A stretch of 64,000 nucleotides of DNA from Tremella fuciformis (lineage: Eukaryota > Basidiomycota > Tremellomycetes > Tremellales > Tremellaceae): assembly GCA_032768795.1 (NCBI GenBank), contig CP136490.1, positions 5,084,001-5,148,000 on the forward strand. The letters are read 5' to 3'. The notes under the pieces were generated by a model. The model was given only the letters and a program-made list of their open reading frames with translations. It did not search any database and was not told where the DNA came from. Below are positions 52,806-63,990 of this stretch, piece by piece. The position numbers and the translations under genes are program-made. Numbering within the stretch: the stretch's first letter is position 1; every line of letters begins with the position of its first letter.

Positions 52806-54738
52806 ATGTCCGTCGTCACCAAAGTCCACGCCCGCCAGGTGAGCTCTTACTCTGTTCGCCTTGACGACAGGCAGACCCGACCGTGAGAACGGGCGTGGTC
52901 GGGCCTGCGGCAGTGGCAGGATGTGCTATAGATGTGCGGTTGACGTTATGCAGATCTTCGACTCGCGAGATAAGTATCTATATCTCTCATCGCTGTCTCC
53001 CCTCAGCCGGTACGGCCGCTCCGCACCCGGATAGCAGCTACTCGCTCATGGTCCCTCGGACAGATGCCGGTGGCCTCGGTTCAGGCGGAAAGGGATGCTG
53101 CTATGGGTGCTAGGCTGTACGGTTCGGGAGGGGACAGCATGGCTCGCCCCAGCAAAGTGAGGAGCTGACGACATCACGCAACCCCACCGTCGAGGTCGAC
53201 CTCTTCACCGAGAAGGGTGAGTGTTTCCCCTGGCAATCAGCCCACGTCCCGCCCATCTTTCGTGGCCTTGCCAAGACTTTGCCTCCTCGCAGCTTTCTGT
53301 GTGCTGACGTTCCAGGCAGGTACCGCGCCGAGGTCCCGTCCGGTGCCTCCACTGGTGCCCACGAGGCTGTCGAGCTCCGTGATGGCGGCAAGGACTACAT
53401 GGGCAAGGGTAGGTTCTCGACTGGGTTGCTTCGTCAAGCACGTCCTAACATTCAGGTGTCTCCAAGGCCGTTGAGAACGTCAACAAGGTTCTCGGCCCCG
53501 CTCTTGTCGACTCCAAGCTCCCTGTCACTTCCCAGAAGGAGATCGATGACCTGCTCATCAAGACCGATGGTACCGACAACAAGGGCAAGCTCGGTGCTAA
53601 CGCCATCCTCGGTATCTCGATGGCCGTCTCCGAGGCTGCTGCCGCCGAGAAGGTGAGTAGCTCGCTAGAGGCATTAGAAAACTGTCTGACATCAAGGGCG
53701 TCCCTCTCTTCGAGTACCTTGCCGGTCTCGCCGGTGTCTCCGCCCCTTACGTCCTCCCTGTGCCCGCGTTCAACGTCATCAACGGTGGCTCGCACGCCGG
53801 GAACGCTCTGGCCTTCCAGGAGTTCATGCTTCTCCCCACTGGCGCCAGCTCGTTCACCGAGGCCATGAAGTTCGGCTCCGAGACCTACCACACTCTCAAG
53901 AAGGTCATCACCAAGAAGTACGGCATTGACGGTCAGCTCACTCGTACCTTCCTTCGACGTAGCTGATCATCAGCCGCCAATGTCGGTGACGAGGGTGGTT
54001 TCGCGCCCAACGTTTCTGGTGCCGAGGAGTCCCTTGAGCTTTTGACCGAGGCCATCAAGCAAGCCGGCTACACTGGCAAGGTCCAGATCGGTCTCGACGT
54101 CGCCTCGTCCGAGTTCTACAAGGACGGCAAATACGATCTCGACTTCAAGAACCCCAACTCGGACGAGTCCAAGTGGCTCACCGGCGAGCAGCTCGCCGAG
54201 CTCTACCACGGCTACGTCGAGAAGTACGACATCTGCTCGATCGAGGACCCCTTCCACGAGGATGACTGGGAGGCCTGGGCCGCGTACAACAAGACCGCCA
54301 CCATCCAGATTGTCGGTGACGACTTGTTGGTCACCAACCCTCTCCGCATCAAGACCGCCATCGAGAAGAAGGCCTGCAACGCCCTTCTCCTCAAGGTCTG
54401 TCACAATCCATCAATCTGAACAAGTGACTCACAATACACAGATCAACCAGATCGGTACGATCTCCGAGTCGATCCAGGCTGTGCAGCTCGCCCAATCCAA
54501 TGGCTGGGGTATCATGACCTCGCACCGATCCGGCGAGACCGAGTCCACCTACATTGCCGACCTCGCCGTCGCCCTCCGCACCGGTGAGATCAAGACCGGC
54601 GCTCCTTGCCGATCTGAGCGCATGGCCAAGTACAACCAGCTTCTCCGTATCGAGGAGCAGCTCGAGGGCAAGTCGACCTTTGCCGGCGGCAAGGGTCTGT
54701 CCAAGGGCACCACCGCCCCCGCCCTTCACTCGGAGTAG
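52806..54738 (+). CDS. ENO1: Enolase (2-phospho-D-glycerate hydro-lyase)
   Basis: Exons 52806-52838, 52954-52969, 53178-53216, 53316-53408, 53456-53652, 53697-53931, 53974-54395, 54442-54738 give 443 residues, the usual length. Signature blocks: [93 protein letters not shown] and [17 protein letters not shown], then [10 protein letters not shown]. It interconverts 2-phosphoglycerate and phosphoenolpyruvate in glycolysis, in the cytosol. Codon use is extremely biased to C-ending codons. Coding is front-loaded with small exons: 33, 16, 39 and 93 nt. Joining exon 2 to exon 3 while preserving DSRGNPT requires an AT-AC intron (see that entry). Confidence 0.97.
52970..53177 (+). other. Probable AT-AC intron in the enolase gene
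   Basis: Exon 2 ends ...GACTCGCGAG and the next bases are ATAAGTATC. The next coding segment starts GCAACCCCACC, preceded by GCTGACGACATCAC. Only an intron starting AT and ending AC (208 nt) restores the invariant DSRGNPTVEVD. The donor ATAAGT and the GCTGAC branch-like site look U2-type, not like the U12 donor ATATCCTT. No GT-AG alternative that I tried keeps the conserved residues. Confidence 0.8.
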
Positions 54739-54987
54739 GAATTGCCAGTCGCATGATCGGAGCATAGATCGTCGTCGTGAATGCCGGGAACGCAGCACAG
54801 AGACAAAGCATGGGTGGATCCAAATAGCATGCACATGAGATTGAGAAAAAGTGCGAATGCAACTATGTCTACCGCTGTCGTCGAAATCTCAGAGCGCGTG
54901 TTGGCTGGCCTCCACCAGTCGCGTCATTTCGAGATGGATCATTCGGTGTTCACTTATTATCGCCTTTTTTGTGTCGCTCGCCGCAAC

Positions 54988-56740
54988 ATGGGAGAAGTGG
55001 CCGAACGGGCCAAGCTGGCCGGCCGGAGACTGACCCAATGGGTCGAGAACGAGCGACGGGTCGTGAGCTGAGCTCGTCGGGATTGAAGATCAGCTGACCT
55101 CGAGGTGACCTACCGCGAACTGAGCCGTGAGGTCCGCTGCCATGTAAACGAAGCGAAGAAGTGGGTCTCACTCTTTGACGGTAACAAGGCTATACGAGGA
55201 CTGATGACAGTCTGCTGCTAGAGCACTATACCGCCCACCCCTCCCTCTACCCCACATACCTCCTCACCGGCCCGTTGCTGCCCACGTCCAGCTTGACCCA
55301 GACTGCCCTCGGCGGCGATACAGGCCCATCCCTCCCGTCCAGCTCGCTCGCGCATCTGGGCAATACCCAGAAGGTCAAGATTGTCGATATGGACGAGATG
55401 AGCGAGGACGAGCGCAATTCCGAGCCGGCGGACGAGATGGATCGGCTCGATGACCCGGACTTGCAGGGCAACGACCGCGGTGCGGAGGATGGACTGGAGG
55501 GTGATGTGTATCTGCGGGGTGTCAAGAGGGACGAGGAGGAGGTGCGGCCTGAGGTGGTGGAGCGGAGAGGGGTGGTGTTGGTTGGTAAAGACGGTCTGGA
55601 GGGTGGGTCCAGCCCCCTCGCCTTCACTTCCCTTCTCCAGCCCTCAACCTTTCACCGTGAGGGGGATGACTGCTCATGGACAGACAAGGTCGCCCTGTTT
55701 AAACCTGGTCAAGTGACCGTACATATCTATGCCCTCTCTCCTGGCCCAGTCAATGTGAGGCCTCAGCTTTCCAACTTGGAGGAGGGTCAGAGCTCATGTA
55801 CAGGATCCGGGGCAGTATCTCGTCTCTAGCGATAATGCCAGGAATCACAGAGATTATCACAAGCCGTCTGTCTATGGTACTATCACCGGCGAGGGCTTCA
55901 AGCCTTCAGAGGCTGCTATGAAGGACGGGGCCATGTCGTGGGACAAGAAGGAGGCGAAGCCCGCGAGCAAGCCGGCTGCAGTCGCTGTGACCGCCACGAG
56001 TGCAGCCAAGGAGAAGGAGAAGGAGAAGCCCAAAGCGAAGCAGGCCGAGGTCAAGGTAAAGCAGGAGAAGCAGGAGCCAGAACCGAAAGCCCAGCCAAAG
56101 GTCTGTCTTGTCTTGGCTGTCTCCTGATGATCCTTTCTGAACCTGTAGCCGCCCGCCAAAGCAGAACGAAGTGTCAGCGGCAAGAAGAAGCGAGTCATCG
56201 AGTCGGACGACGAGGCCGACGAACCGGAAGCGGGACCATCCAAACACACCGAACCAAGCTCGTCGCAGCGGCGGGCGGATGATGCTGCTGCTATGGAGGC
56301 GATGATGAGCATGGACGTGGACATGGACGATGAGATAGACGACGGGCCGTCTGCGTCTCCCAACGCCGCGGACCGAGTGACGGTCAAGACGGAACCTGGG
56401 GCCAAGAAGAAGCGGAAGGTCAAGAAGAGCGTGTCGGAGGTCAACGACAAGGGCTACATGGGTAAGTCGGCTTGCAGTACGAAGGTCGAAGCTGATCAGG
56501 GCAGTCACGAAAGACGTCTGGGTCGAAGAAGAGTATTCTGGCGACGATAAGCCGCAACCGGCACACAAGCCTCCTCAGAGCATGTCGCGTTCGGCGTCCA
56601 ACTCGACCGACTCGTCGGAGAAGAGACCGCAGGTCAAGCCTGCACCGCGGCCTCCTCCCAACAAACCGGCGGCAGGGGGTGGAGGAGCCAAACGACCCGG
56701 AGGACAGAGTACGTTGCAGGGGTTCTTCAAGAAAAAGTAG
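54988..56740 (+). CDS. POLD3: DNA polymerase delta subunit 3 (POLD3/Cdc27/Pol32)
   Basis: Exons 54988-55059, 55105-55160, 55211-55602, 55684-55754, 55804-56100, 56149-56461, 56505-56740 give 478 residues. The N-terminal winged-helix start (RRLTQWVENERRVTYRELSR, then REVRCHVNEAKNLLLEHYTA) matches POLD3, which binds the POLD2 subunit. Acidic and Lys-rich disordered stretches follow (KEKEKEKPKAKQAEVKVKQE, KKKRVIESDDEADE). The extreme C-terminus is a canonical PCNA-binding PIP box, QSTLQGFFKKK. The subunit supports processive leading/lagging synthesis and break-induced replication in the nucleus. The ATG at 54988 is the best start, but an in-frame ATG at 54931 would add 19 residues. Confidence 0.9.
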
Positions 56741-57180
56741 CCTCGCGTCTAGCCTGTATTCGGAGCTGCATGCATCATCCCTCTGGACGTGGCCCGGCCT
56801 TGCCTCGTCGCTCGATGCTGTGCATCGTCTATGTGGCGGCCACACCGCCTCTTACCGAGATGACGTTCCGAGGTGGAGCCCCAGGTGTTTCACCTGCACG
56901 TCGAGCGCGACGACAATGTCAAAGTTGTCTGTGCGCACCGCCAATCTCTCTCTCTGGCAACGCCCTTTTGCTCTCGGAACACCTTTGTCCTCTCTGACAC
57001 TAACATAGCCAGCGATCAGCAACGCAAATCCAATCAAGTCCACGAGGCAGCCCAGCCCCTGCCTCATTGCTGCCTGGCCCCTCCCCGCGTCTCCTTCCAA
57101 GCGAGCCGTCCCGCCTCGTTCCCCGCCGACCGAATCCCCGCCCGAGAAGCATCACAAGCGGAGGGACGAGGACGGCCATC
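56741..57180. other. Chitin synthase upstream region
   Basis: About 0.44 kb. The open frame from 57067 continues into the chitin synthase, but its first 38 codons are Pro/Arg/Ser-rich leader; I use the ATG at 57181. No TATA box. Confidence 0.5.
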
Positions 57181-60100
57181 ATGAATCCAGGCGATATCTA
57201 CCGTCCACCGACGGGCGGCCCGTACTCTCCCCCTCGACGACCGCTACCGCAATCTCAGACCCAGCCTCTGCCTCTACCCCAGTCCACCTCGTACGGCCAA
57301 GCATTGGGGTCAGGCCCGTTTGCGAACCCGTACGATAATCCTGCGCCTGCGTCGCCGCCTTACCAGCCCTTCCCGCCGTCTCAGTCGCAGCAGCTGCCCC
57401 CACAGCAGCAGCAGCAGCAGCCCTTCCCCGGCGCTGGGCCCGCGTTCGCTGCCCCGCCGTACGCCGACCCCTTCCGCAACCCTCCAGGACCCGCTCCCGC
57501 CCCAGCATCGTCCTGGGCGCAGCCTGAGGGATCGCGGCACTACCCCTCCATGCCCAACCCCCCTCCTCAGCAGCAACAACTACCACAGCAGGGTATACCG
57601 ATGCAGCAGGTCTCCTCCGGGCCCCTGTCGCCGCGCTTGCGCACCGACTCGGCCCCCGCCCTTCACTACCAGCAACAACAGCAGCTCCCGCCGCCCGTCA
57701 CGGCGCCCCAGCCGCCGGGACCGTACGGCTCGTCGCCCTACATGCCCGACCACCGCCTCTCCTCGCCGCCGCCCATGCTCCCCCACTCGTCGTCGTCGTC
57801 CAACTACCCGCCCCGCCCGCCGTACGGGGCGATGCCGCCGAGCAACTCGTACCAAGGTCAGATGGAGGACGATGCGAATGACCAGGCGCCCCTCCTCGCG
57901 CATGCGCACCCCTCGGTGCGCTTCGGCGTCCCGCCCAGTCAGAGCGGCATGGGTCTTCGACCAGAGCCGCACGCCCGGTACCAGCTGAGCGATTCGGGTA
58001 GCCAGGTCGGTGGCCCAGGAGCGGGGATGGGTATGGGCGGTAGCGATCTGGGCGCGATGAGCTACGACCAGGATGACGAGGATGGCAGGACTCCTCATTA
58101 TGGCCCAGTCCCCTCTAGGATGGTCAGACGTAACAGGACGCAGAAACGTGTGCAGTGAGTTTCACTCCGCTCGGGATCGACAAGAGTCGCTGCTGATGCC
58201 GAAGACTCTTTAAGGGCCACTTGGTCCTTGACATCGATGTCCCCTCGATGTTGCTCGACAAGTGCGGTCTGACAGAGGGCAACGAGTTCACCAAGATGCG
58301 CTATACAGCCGTCACTTGCGATCCGAACGAGTTTGAGCCAGACCAGTACACTCTACGCCAGAGGCTGTACGACCCGCCACGCCAGACAGAGCTCTTCATT
58401 GTCAGCTGTCATAAGAGCCTGTCTGCATAGCTGACTATCAGGTGGTTACGATGTACAATGAAGACGACGTCCTCTTCTGCCGCACGATGCGGGGCATCAT
58501 GCAGAACATCGCCCACCTCTGCACACGTTCGAAGTCCAAGACGTGGGGCAAAGAGGGTTGGAAAAAAGTCGTCGTCTGTGTCGTGGCGGACGGTCGGCTC
58601 AAGATCAACCCGCGAACGAGGAGTGTCCTGGCCGCTTTGGGCGTCTACCAAGATGGTGTCGGCACGAATGTCGTCAATGGCAAGCCTGTCACGGCTCATC
58701 TGTACGAGTACACAACTCAATGTCAGCTGCCCTTCTGTTCTCAAGTGGTGTCAAGCTGATAGTACAGTGTGGATCGACTCGGGCGGCCGCATCGAGCCTG
58801 GAGATAGGAGTAGGAACGTCCCGATCCAGATGATTTTCTGCATGAAGGAGAAGAACCAGAAGAAGGCTAGTCGCCATTGAACGTCGACCAACTTGCGCTG
58901 ACCGAGCAGATCAACAGTCACAGGTGGTTCTTCAAGTGAGGATTGCATTGTTTCCTGAGGTGAAGCTGACAAGCAGTGCTTTTGGAGCCTGTTTGCGACC
59001 CAAGTCAGCTCGGTATAAGAGGTGAAAGACTCAAGCTGAACTCTAGTGTGTGCGTCCTTTTGGATGTAGGCACTCAACCTGGTCCCGACTCGATCTACCA
59101 TCTCTGGAAGTCGTTTGACATTAACTCCTCTGTCGGCGGTGCATGTGGCGAGATTGTCGCCCTCAAGGGCATGTTTTGGCGGAATCTCCTCAACCCGCTA
59201 GTGGCGGCCCAGAACTTCGAGTACAAGATGTCCAATATCCTCGACAAACCACTCGAATCCATCTTTGGCTACATCACCGTGCTGTAAGCTTCGTCGGCCG
59301 AGAAGAAGCAAAGCTGATGTCAGTCCCGGAGCTTTCTCTGCGTATAGAGTCAGCTAACTCGACAAGATCGTCTTCGGATCAGCTGACTTTGCAGTATATA
59401 GCCCTGCAGAACGATGAGAAGGGCAATGGCCCACTCAAGCAGTACTTTATCGGTGAAACCATGCACGGCTCAGGCGCTGGTATCTTGTGAGTAACGACAC
59501 ACCTCGAAGGCAGCAAGCAATGCTCATCCGCCAGTGCCGCCAACATGTATCTTGCAGAAGGTCAGCTGAAACATCGGTGTCTGGCTCGTTAGCTGACGGT
59601 ACAGACAGAATTTTGTGCTGGGAACTGGTCAGCAAACGAGGGTGCAAGTGGAAACTGCACTATGTCAAGTCGGCGTATGCTATCACCGATGTGCCAGACC
59701 AGGTGCCAGAGCTGGTCTCGCAGCGCAGAAGGTTGGGCAGCTGTTCCTCGAAACGTGAAACTAAAACCGCAGATGGTTGAACGGCTCTTTCTTTGCTGCT
59801 ATCCACTCCATCGTCCATTTTGGCTATCTCTACCGCTCATCGTGAGTCGATCCTGCTTCGAAAGGCAGAAGTTGACGACAGCCACTCTGTGGCCCGGAAA
59901 TTCTTCCTTCATATCGAGTGCTTGTACCAGTTTGTCAACATCATCTTTTCCTGGTTTGCCCTGGGGAACTTCTACATCGCGTTCATTGTCCTGACGGTGG
60001 GTGATTGCCCATACGAGGCAGAGGTTGTTGACAGTCAGAATTCATTGAAGACCGTGCACGACTGGTTCAAGTGGATCAACTACCCCTTGCAGTACTTGTA

Positions 60101-61238
60101 CATTGGCTTGCTGTTGTTGTGCTTTCTGCTATCCCTCGGAAATCGTCCTGCAGGGTATGTTTAGAGTCTCGTCGACACACGCCTAACTGATCTTGCAGCT
60201 CCAAGGTCGGCTATACAGTTTCGATGATAGGCTTTGCCATCCTCACAGTGTATATGCTCTTTGCCGCAGGTGAGGTTCTCGCTGCCACGTAAGATCTATG
60301 CTTACCTACCAGTCTACCTCGCTGTTGTTGGCATTCAAGATGTCGAAGCAGAAGGCGGTCTCGACGACGCTTCCGCCGTTTTCGGGAACAAGATCTTCCG
60401 TAACATCGTGTTGTCCCTAGCCGCGACTTACGGCCTGTACATCATCGCGTCTATCCTGGCCCTGGAGCCGTGGCATATGTGTAAGCTGTGCGATTCTTCG
60501 TGTGCAGGTCAGCTAACTTTGTAGTGACAAGTTTCTTGCAATATCTGCTTCTCGCCCCTTCGTACATCAACGTCATGAACGTCTATGCCTTCTCAAACGT
60601 ACACGACGTTGTGAGTATAAAGCTGGCAGCCATTGCTCTAGCTAACATCCAGTCATGGGGTACCAAAGGCTCCGACAAAGTCAACGAGGATCTCGGTGTC
60701 GTCAAGTCGCATGCGGACAACAAGAACGAGGTGACAGTTGCCGTCCCTGTCGAACAGAAAGACATCAATGCGGTATATGCTGCAGAGCTGCAGGTCTTGA
60801 CGACCAAGCCGCCGAAAGAGGAGAAGTCGATCTCTGCCGATCAGAAGCAAGAGGACTACTACAAGGTACGCATCGTATCAATTAAAGGAGGCAGTGCTGA
60901 TGTGCAGAACTTCCGTACCAATGTTCTGCTTGCTTGGACAATGTCCAACGGTGCTCTGGTTGCGGTTATCCTGTCAGCTCTAAGCTGACTAGATGTGCGG
61001 CAGAGCTGATTTACAGACAAGTAGACGGAAGCTCGAGCTCGTTGACTACGACATACATGGGTATCTTACTATAGTACGTGGTGTATCCCGAAAGCGGTCA
61101 TCACTGACGTCGCAGCACTGTCGCCGGTCTAGCTCGTGGGTCGTACGGCATCTCTGCACGGTTCTTGCTGACATTGCAGTTTTCAGATTCTTCGGGTCGA
61201 CGTCCTACTTGATCGTCCGACTCTTCGCGGGCGAATGA
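57181..61238 (+). CDS. Chitin synthase (division 1, class I-III)
   Basis: Twenty-two exons join to 1048 residues: 57181-58154, 58205-58400, 58442-58721, 58768-58865, 58910-58935, 58977-59003, 59047-59283, 59324-59348, 59395-59486, 59535-59560, 59605-59731, 59773-59841, 59882-59996, 60039-60154, 60199-60269, 60313-60480, 60525-60610, 60653-60865, 60908-60972, 61017-61073, 61116-61135, 61180-61238. The first ~320 residues are a Pro/Gln/Ser-rich cytosolic domain. The catalytic domain has [66 protein letters not shown] and the product-binding [11 protein letters not shown], then several membrane helices. It polymerises UDP-GlcNAc into chitin at the plasma membrane. Intron 58866-58909 uses a GC donor. 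Five internal exons are 20-27 nt. Confidence 0.93.
57403..57420 (+). repeat. (CAG)6 trinucleotide repeat encoding polyglutamine
   Basis: Six CAG units in the Pro/Gln-rich N-terminal domain of the chitin synthase. Other CAG/CAA runs follow near 57567-57580 and 57670-57684. Length variation between strains would be expected. Confidence 0.85.
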
Positions 61239-61253
61239 GCGATTCTGTAACAA

Positions 61254-62966
61254 TCAACCGCCACGAAACTCGCGATGATCCCACATCGATAGACCATAAA
61301 GAGGCCTGCGATGCATGAAATGACATGCCCCAGCTGTCCAGCACTTGTCTCTAAGCTTGACTCGTCTGGGATCGGTCGCCCAGCCCGCGTGGGTACGCTG
61401 AGAAATATGAGCTTCGCGATGGCATGCGCCAGAGGAGGACTGACCATTCCGAGTCGATGCAAAGGGCGCAAACGTGTCCTGATCCATGTTGAGCTCGCCC
61501 GTCCAGATGGACAATAGCTCCATGTCAATGTCGCGGATCTCAGACTCCCAATGGTCATCTTCGGAATCGCCAGAGGTGAGGGTGGCAAGGGACGACTGCA
61601 GCGCCTGCCGCTGCGCCGTCACCTCGGCCAGCTGCTCCCGCAGTGTCTTGATCGTCTGCGCGAGCTCGTCCGCGTACATCGCGCGCGCATCTCGCTCTCG
61701 CCTCTCGGGACTTGGTGTGCCGCGCTTACGCCTGTCTGCCCGAGGGGCTGGCGCCAGCGCCGGCGCCTGTATTGGCGTCTCTGGGACTTGGGCTTGTGCA
61801 TGCGCACGCCGACTTGACCGAGGCGGGGGCTGAGGCGGTGGCTGAGCCACCGCCGCCGCCTTATCCCTCGCGGCGTGCTTCTCGACCCGCTTGGCGCGCC
61901 GTTCTTCTTTGCGCCGCACCTTGCCCTCGTCGGCGGCTTGCAGCGCCGCGTGCGCCTCTTCGCGCCCCGGCACGGGGTAGAGCTTGAGCTGGGGGTACAG
62001 GGCGTCGGCGACCTCGTAGATATAGCGCGAGTTCTTGCGGAGGTTCTTGAACATGTGTATGCTGCGCTCAGCTCTCTCCCCGTGTCTGTGCAACGACAAT
62101 GAATAGCGCGAGGAGGGGAGCTCACAAGGTCTTCGCGGTCTCTTCGTTCCACAGACCCGGGTCTCTGCGCACTTTCGAGCCGAGGCGGGGCCACTCGTCC
62201 GAGTGCTCGAGACACACATCCTCCCACGCCTGGAGGTTCCGCACGACCTCGCGCATGCCTGTGCGGAAGCGCCGCTCGTGCTCTGCGTCCAGGATGAACT
62301 TGTGCTGGCACAGCCGGGTGTACAGGACGTGGCGATGGTCCTTGGCGGCCTTCTTCTGGCCGCGCGTGTAGTGCGTCTCGTCCACCTCTGTCGCGCGCCG
62401 CAGCTGGCTGTCCGGGCCCAGCGGCGAGCGGCGCGGCGGCGGCGAGAGGGTGAGGCCGCCCAGGCGCGCGGTGAGCGCGAGCGGGTCTGGCGGCCGGTAA
62501 GACGCGGCGAGACCCGGGCCGGGGGTCATGGCTGGAAGGGGCGCGCCGAGCGGGGCGCGCGGGCCGTAGGACCCACGAGAGGGATGGGGCGTGGAAGGCG
62601 TCGCGAATGGAGCGAAGCGTTTGAGGTTCACTGGGATCAGTCGTGCCTCTACGCCGTAGACCACTTCTCGTCGTGGTGCCGCTTGAAGTGACGGTGCTCA
62701 CCTCGCTTCTTCGGGTCTAGCACGCATCTGAGTAAGCTCGGCACCTGGTTGACCCACAGTTTGAAACGCCGCACCCTCCACCGGGGCCGCTCGTCAATCT
62801 CCGCCAGCGGGTAGGTCAGACGCGAGGAGGCGAGAGAGGGGCGCCCGGGCAAGTTGACTGGACGAGGGGTCGGGTTGAGCTCTGGCTTGAAGAGCTTGGC
62901 GCTGAGAACTTCGAGGTTGGGCGGCGTGAACCTGTTCTTGTAGGTGCTCGACTTGTGTCGGCCCAT
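61254..62966 (-). CDS. Unknown basic, proline-rich protein with coiled coil
   Basis: Exons 62966-62702, 62630-62126 and 62061-61254 give 525 residues. The N-terminus (MGRHKSSTYKNRFTPPNLEV, then RPRWRVRRFKLWVNQV) is basic. A Pro/Ala-rich spacer follows, then a conserved-looking helical domain (ETHYTRGQKKAAKDHRHVLY, MREVVRNLQAWEDVCLEHSD, MFKNLRKNSRYIYEVADALY). Next come a Lys/Arg/Glu helix, a Pro/Ala/Gln linker and a leucine-rich coiled coil (YADELAQTIKTLREQLAEVT). It contains no enzymatic motif I recognise. The charged basic ends and coiled coil would fit a nucleic-acid-bound or structural protein. The gene is convergent with the chitin synthase, only 15 bp apart. The last ~60 residues are less certain and could be intronic. 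Confidence 0.6.
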
Positions 62967-63510
62967 TTTGCCCTGCGCAGGGTGTGCTTCTTGCCTGGCA
63001 CGAATCGGCTGTCGGCGGTCAGAAAACGGTCAGTGATTCCGCACGATGGCCATTGCATGCGAGCGGAAGGCGGCGTGTGGTCCGGGGGAATAGATTGGTC
63101 AGACGACCGTCTGATGTGATCAGAAATGGGTGGAGAGTCAAGTGGCGACTTGAGAAGTGCGATAGTAGCAAAGTGGAGCGAGCCGGCCAGACCGCCACCG
63201 CCACAGAGGTGCTGAGCTGGAGAGACGGTCAAAGGGGCCAGACGAGCGGCGTCAAAGGATCGGTTTGCCGGAGTTGCCAGAGGGCGAAACTCGTTTGGCG
63301 CTCGCCTGACCTTGGTGGTCGAGCACGGGGCGAGTCAGCGAGCGAGTAGGCCAGGGGGTGAGCGAGAGCGTTAGTCAGTCAGACGGCCGAAGGGCATAGC
63401 GTAGATGTGATATCATGTTTGCCAACCGGCAGGTATGCTCCTATCCTTTGACAACCAACAACAACAGATCGAGCGAAACCGAGACCAAGACAGGCCAGCA
63501 CCGCTGAACC
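62967..63510. other. Intergenic between two minus-strand genes
   Basis: About 0.54 kb; promoter of the 61254-62966 gene and 3' flank of the right-edge gene. No gene supported. Confidence 0.5.
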
Positions 63511-63990
63511 CTACTTGGCTTTGCTCTTGGTGGCGGTCGACTTCTTCGCAGCGGCGGCGCCCTCCTTGGTCTTGGTCGACGAGGCGGCCTTCTTCTTCGC
63601 CGCGGGCTCTTTCTTCGCCTTGACGCCCTCCTTCTCCTTGGTCGACCCCTTGCTGGCGCTGCTCTTCTTCTTCGTGTCCTCGCTGGCTTTGGTGCCCTTC
63701 TTCGCGCCGCCCGCGGGGGCTTTCTTCTTCTCGGCCGACTTGGGTTTGGTGTCAGACTTGGTCTCGGTCTTCTTCTTGTCGTCCGACTTTGGCTGCGGGG
63801 CACCCTTCTTCGGCTCGTTCTTCGACCCGGCCTCGTTCGCGTACCCGCCGCCCTCGGCCTCGTATGCTTGAGACAGCTTGGTCGCCTGACGTCAGCTACG
63901 CCTGTCTTACAGGAGCACATAGCTGACCTTCCATGCTGCCCAGCTGCCCTTGCCTGATCCGTCCTTGTTCCCCTCGTTCTTAATCTCTGT
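63511..63990 (-). CDS. Lysine/alanine-rich basic protein, 5' end outside the window
   Basis: Two 3' exons, 63990-63928 and 63885-63511, join in phase 0; an acceptor (GCTGATCAG) lies right at the window edge, so further 5' exons are beyond it. The visible 145 residues start TEIKNEGNKDGSGKGSWAAW and ATKLSQAYEAEGGGY, a short motif-like head with G.W.A.KA..L...YE..GGGY. They then become a Lys/Ala/Ser/Thr/Pro-rich tail resembling a linker-histone C-terminus and ending KKSTATKSKAK. The tail suggests nucleic-acid binding; the head recalls small basic fungal proteins of unknown function. Family not assigned. The plus-strand frame 63515-63871 is its shadow. Confidence 0.65.

Noticed and set aside
52970..53168. 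GT-AG alternatives for the enolase second intron (donor GTATCT, acceptors AAAG, TGAG, GGAG)
   Set aside because: All replace the invariant DSRGNPT with other residues or shift the frame.
57320..57988. 222-residue plus-strand frame and a 172-residue antisense frame over the chitin synthase N-terminus
   Set aside because: Both are phase or strand shadows of the Pro/Gln-rich region encoded in the main frame, which continues into the catalytic domain.
61619..62701. 360-residue minus-strand open frame
   Set aside because: It overlaps the gene at 61254-62966 in another phase; Arg/Ala/Pro/Ser-rich composition is the shadow of GC-rich codons and there are no motifs.
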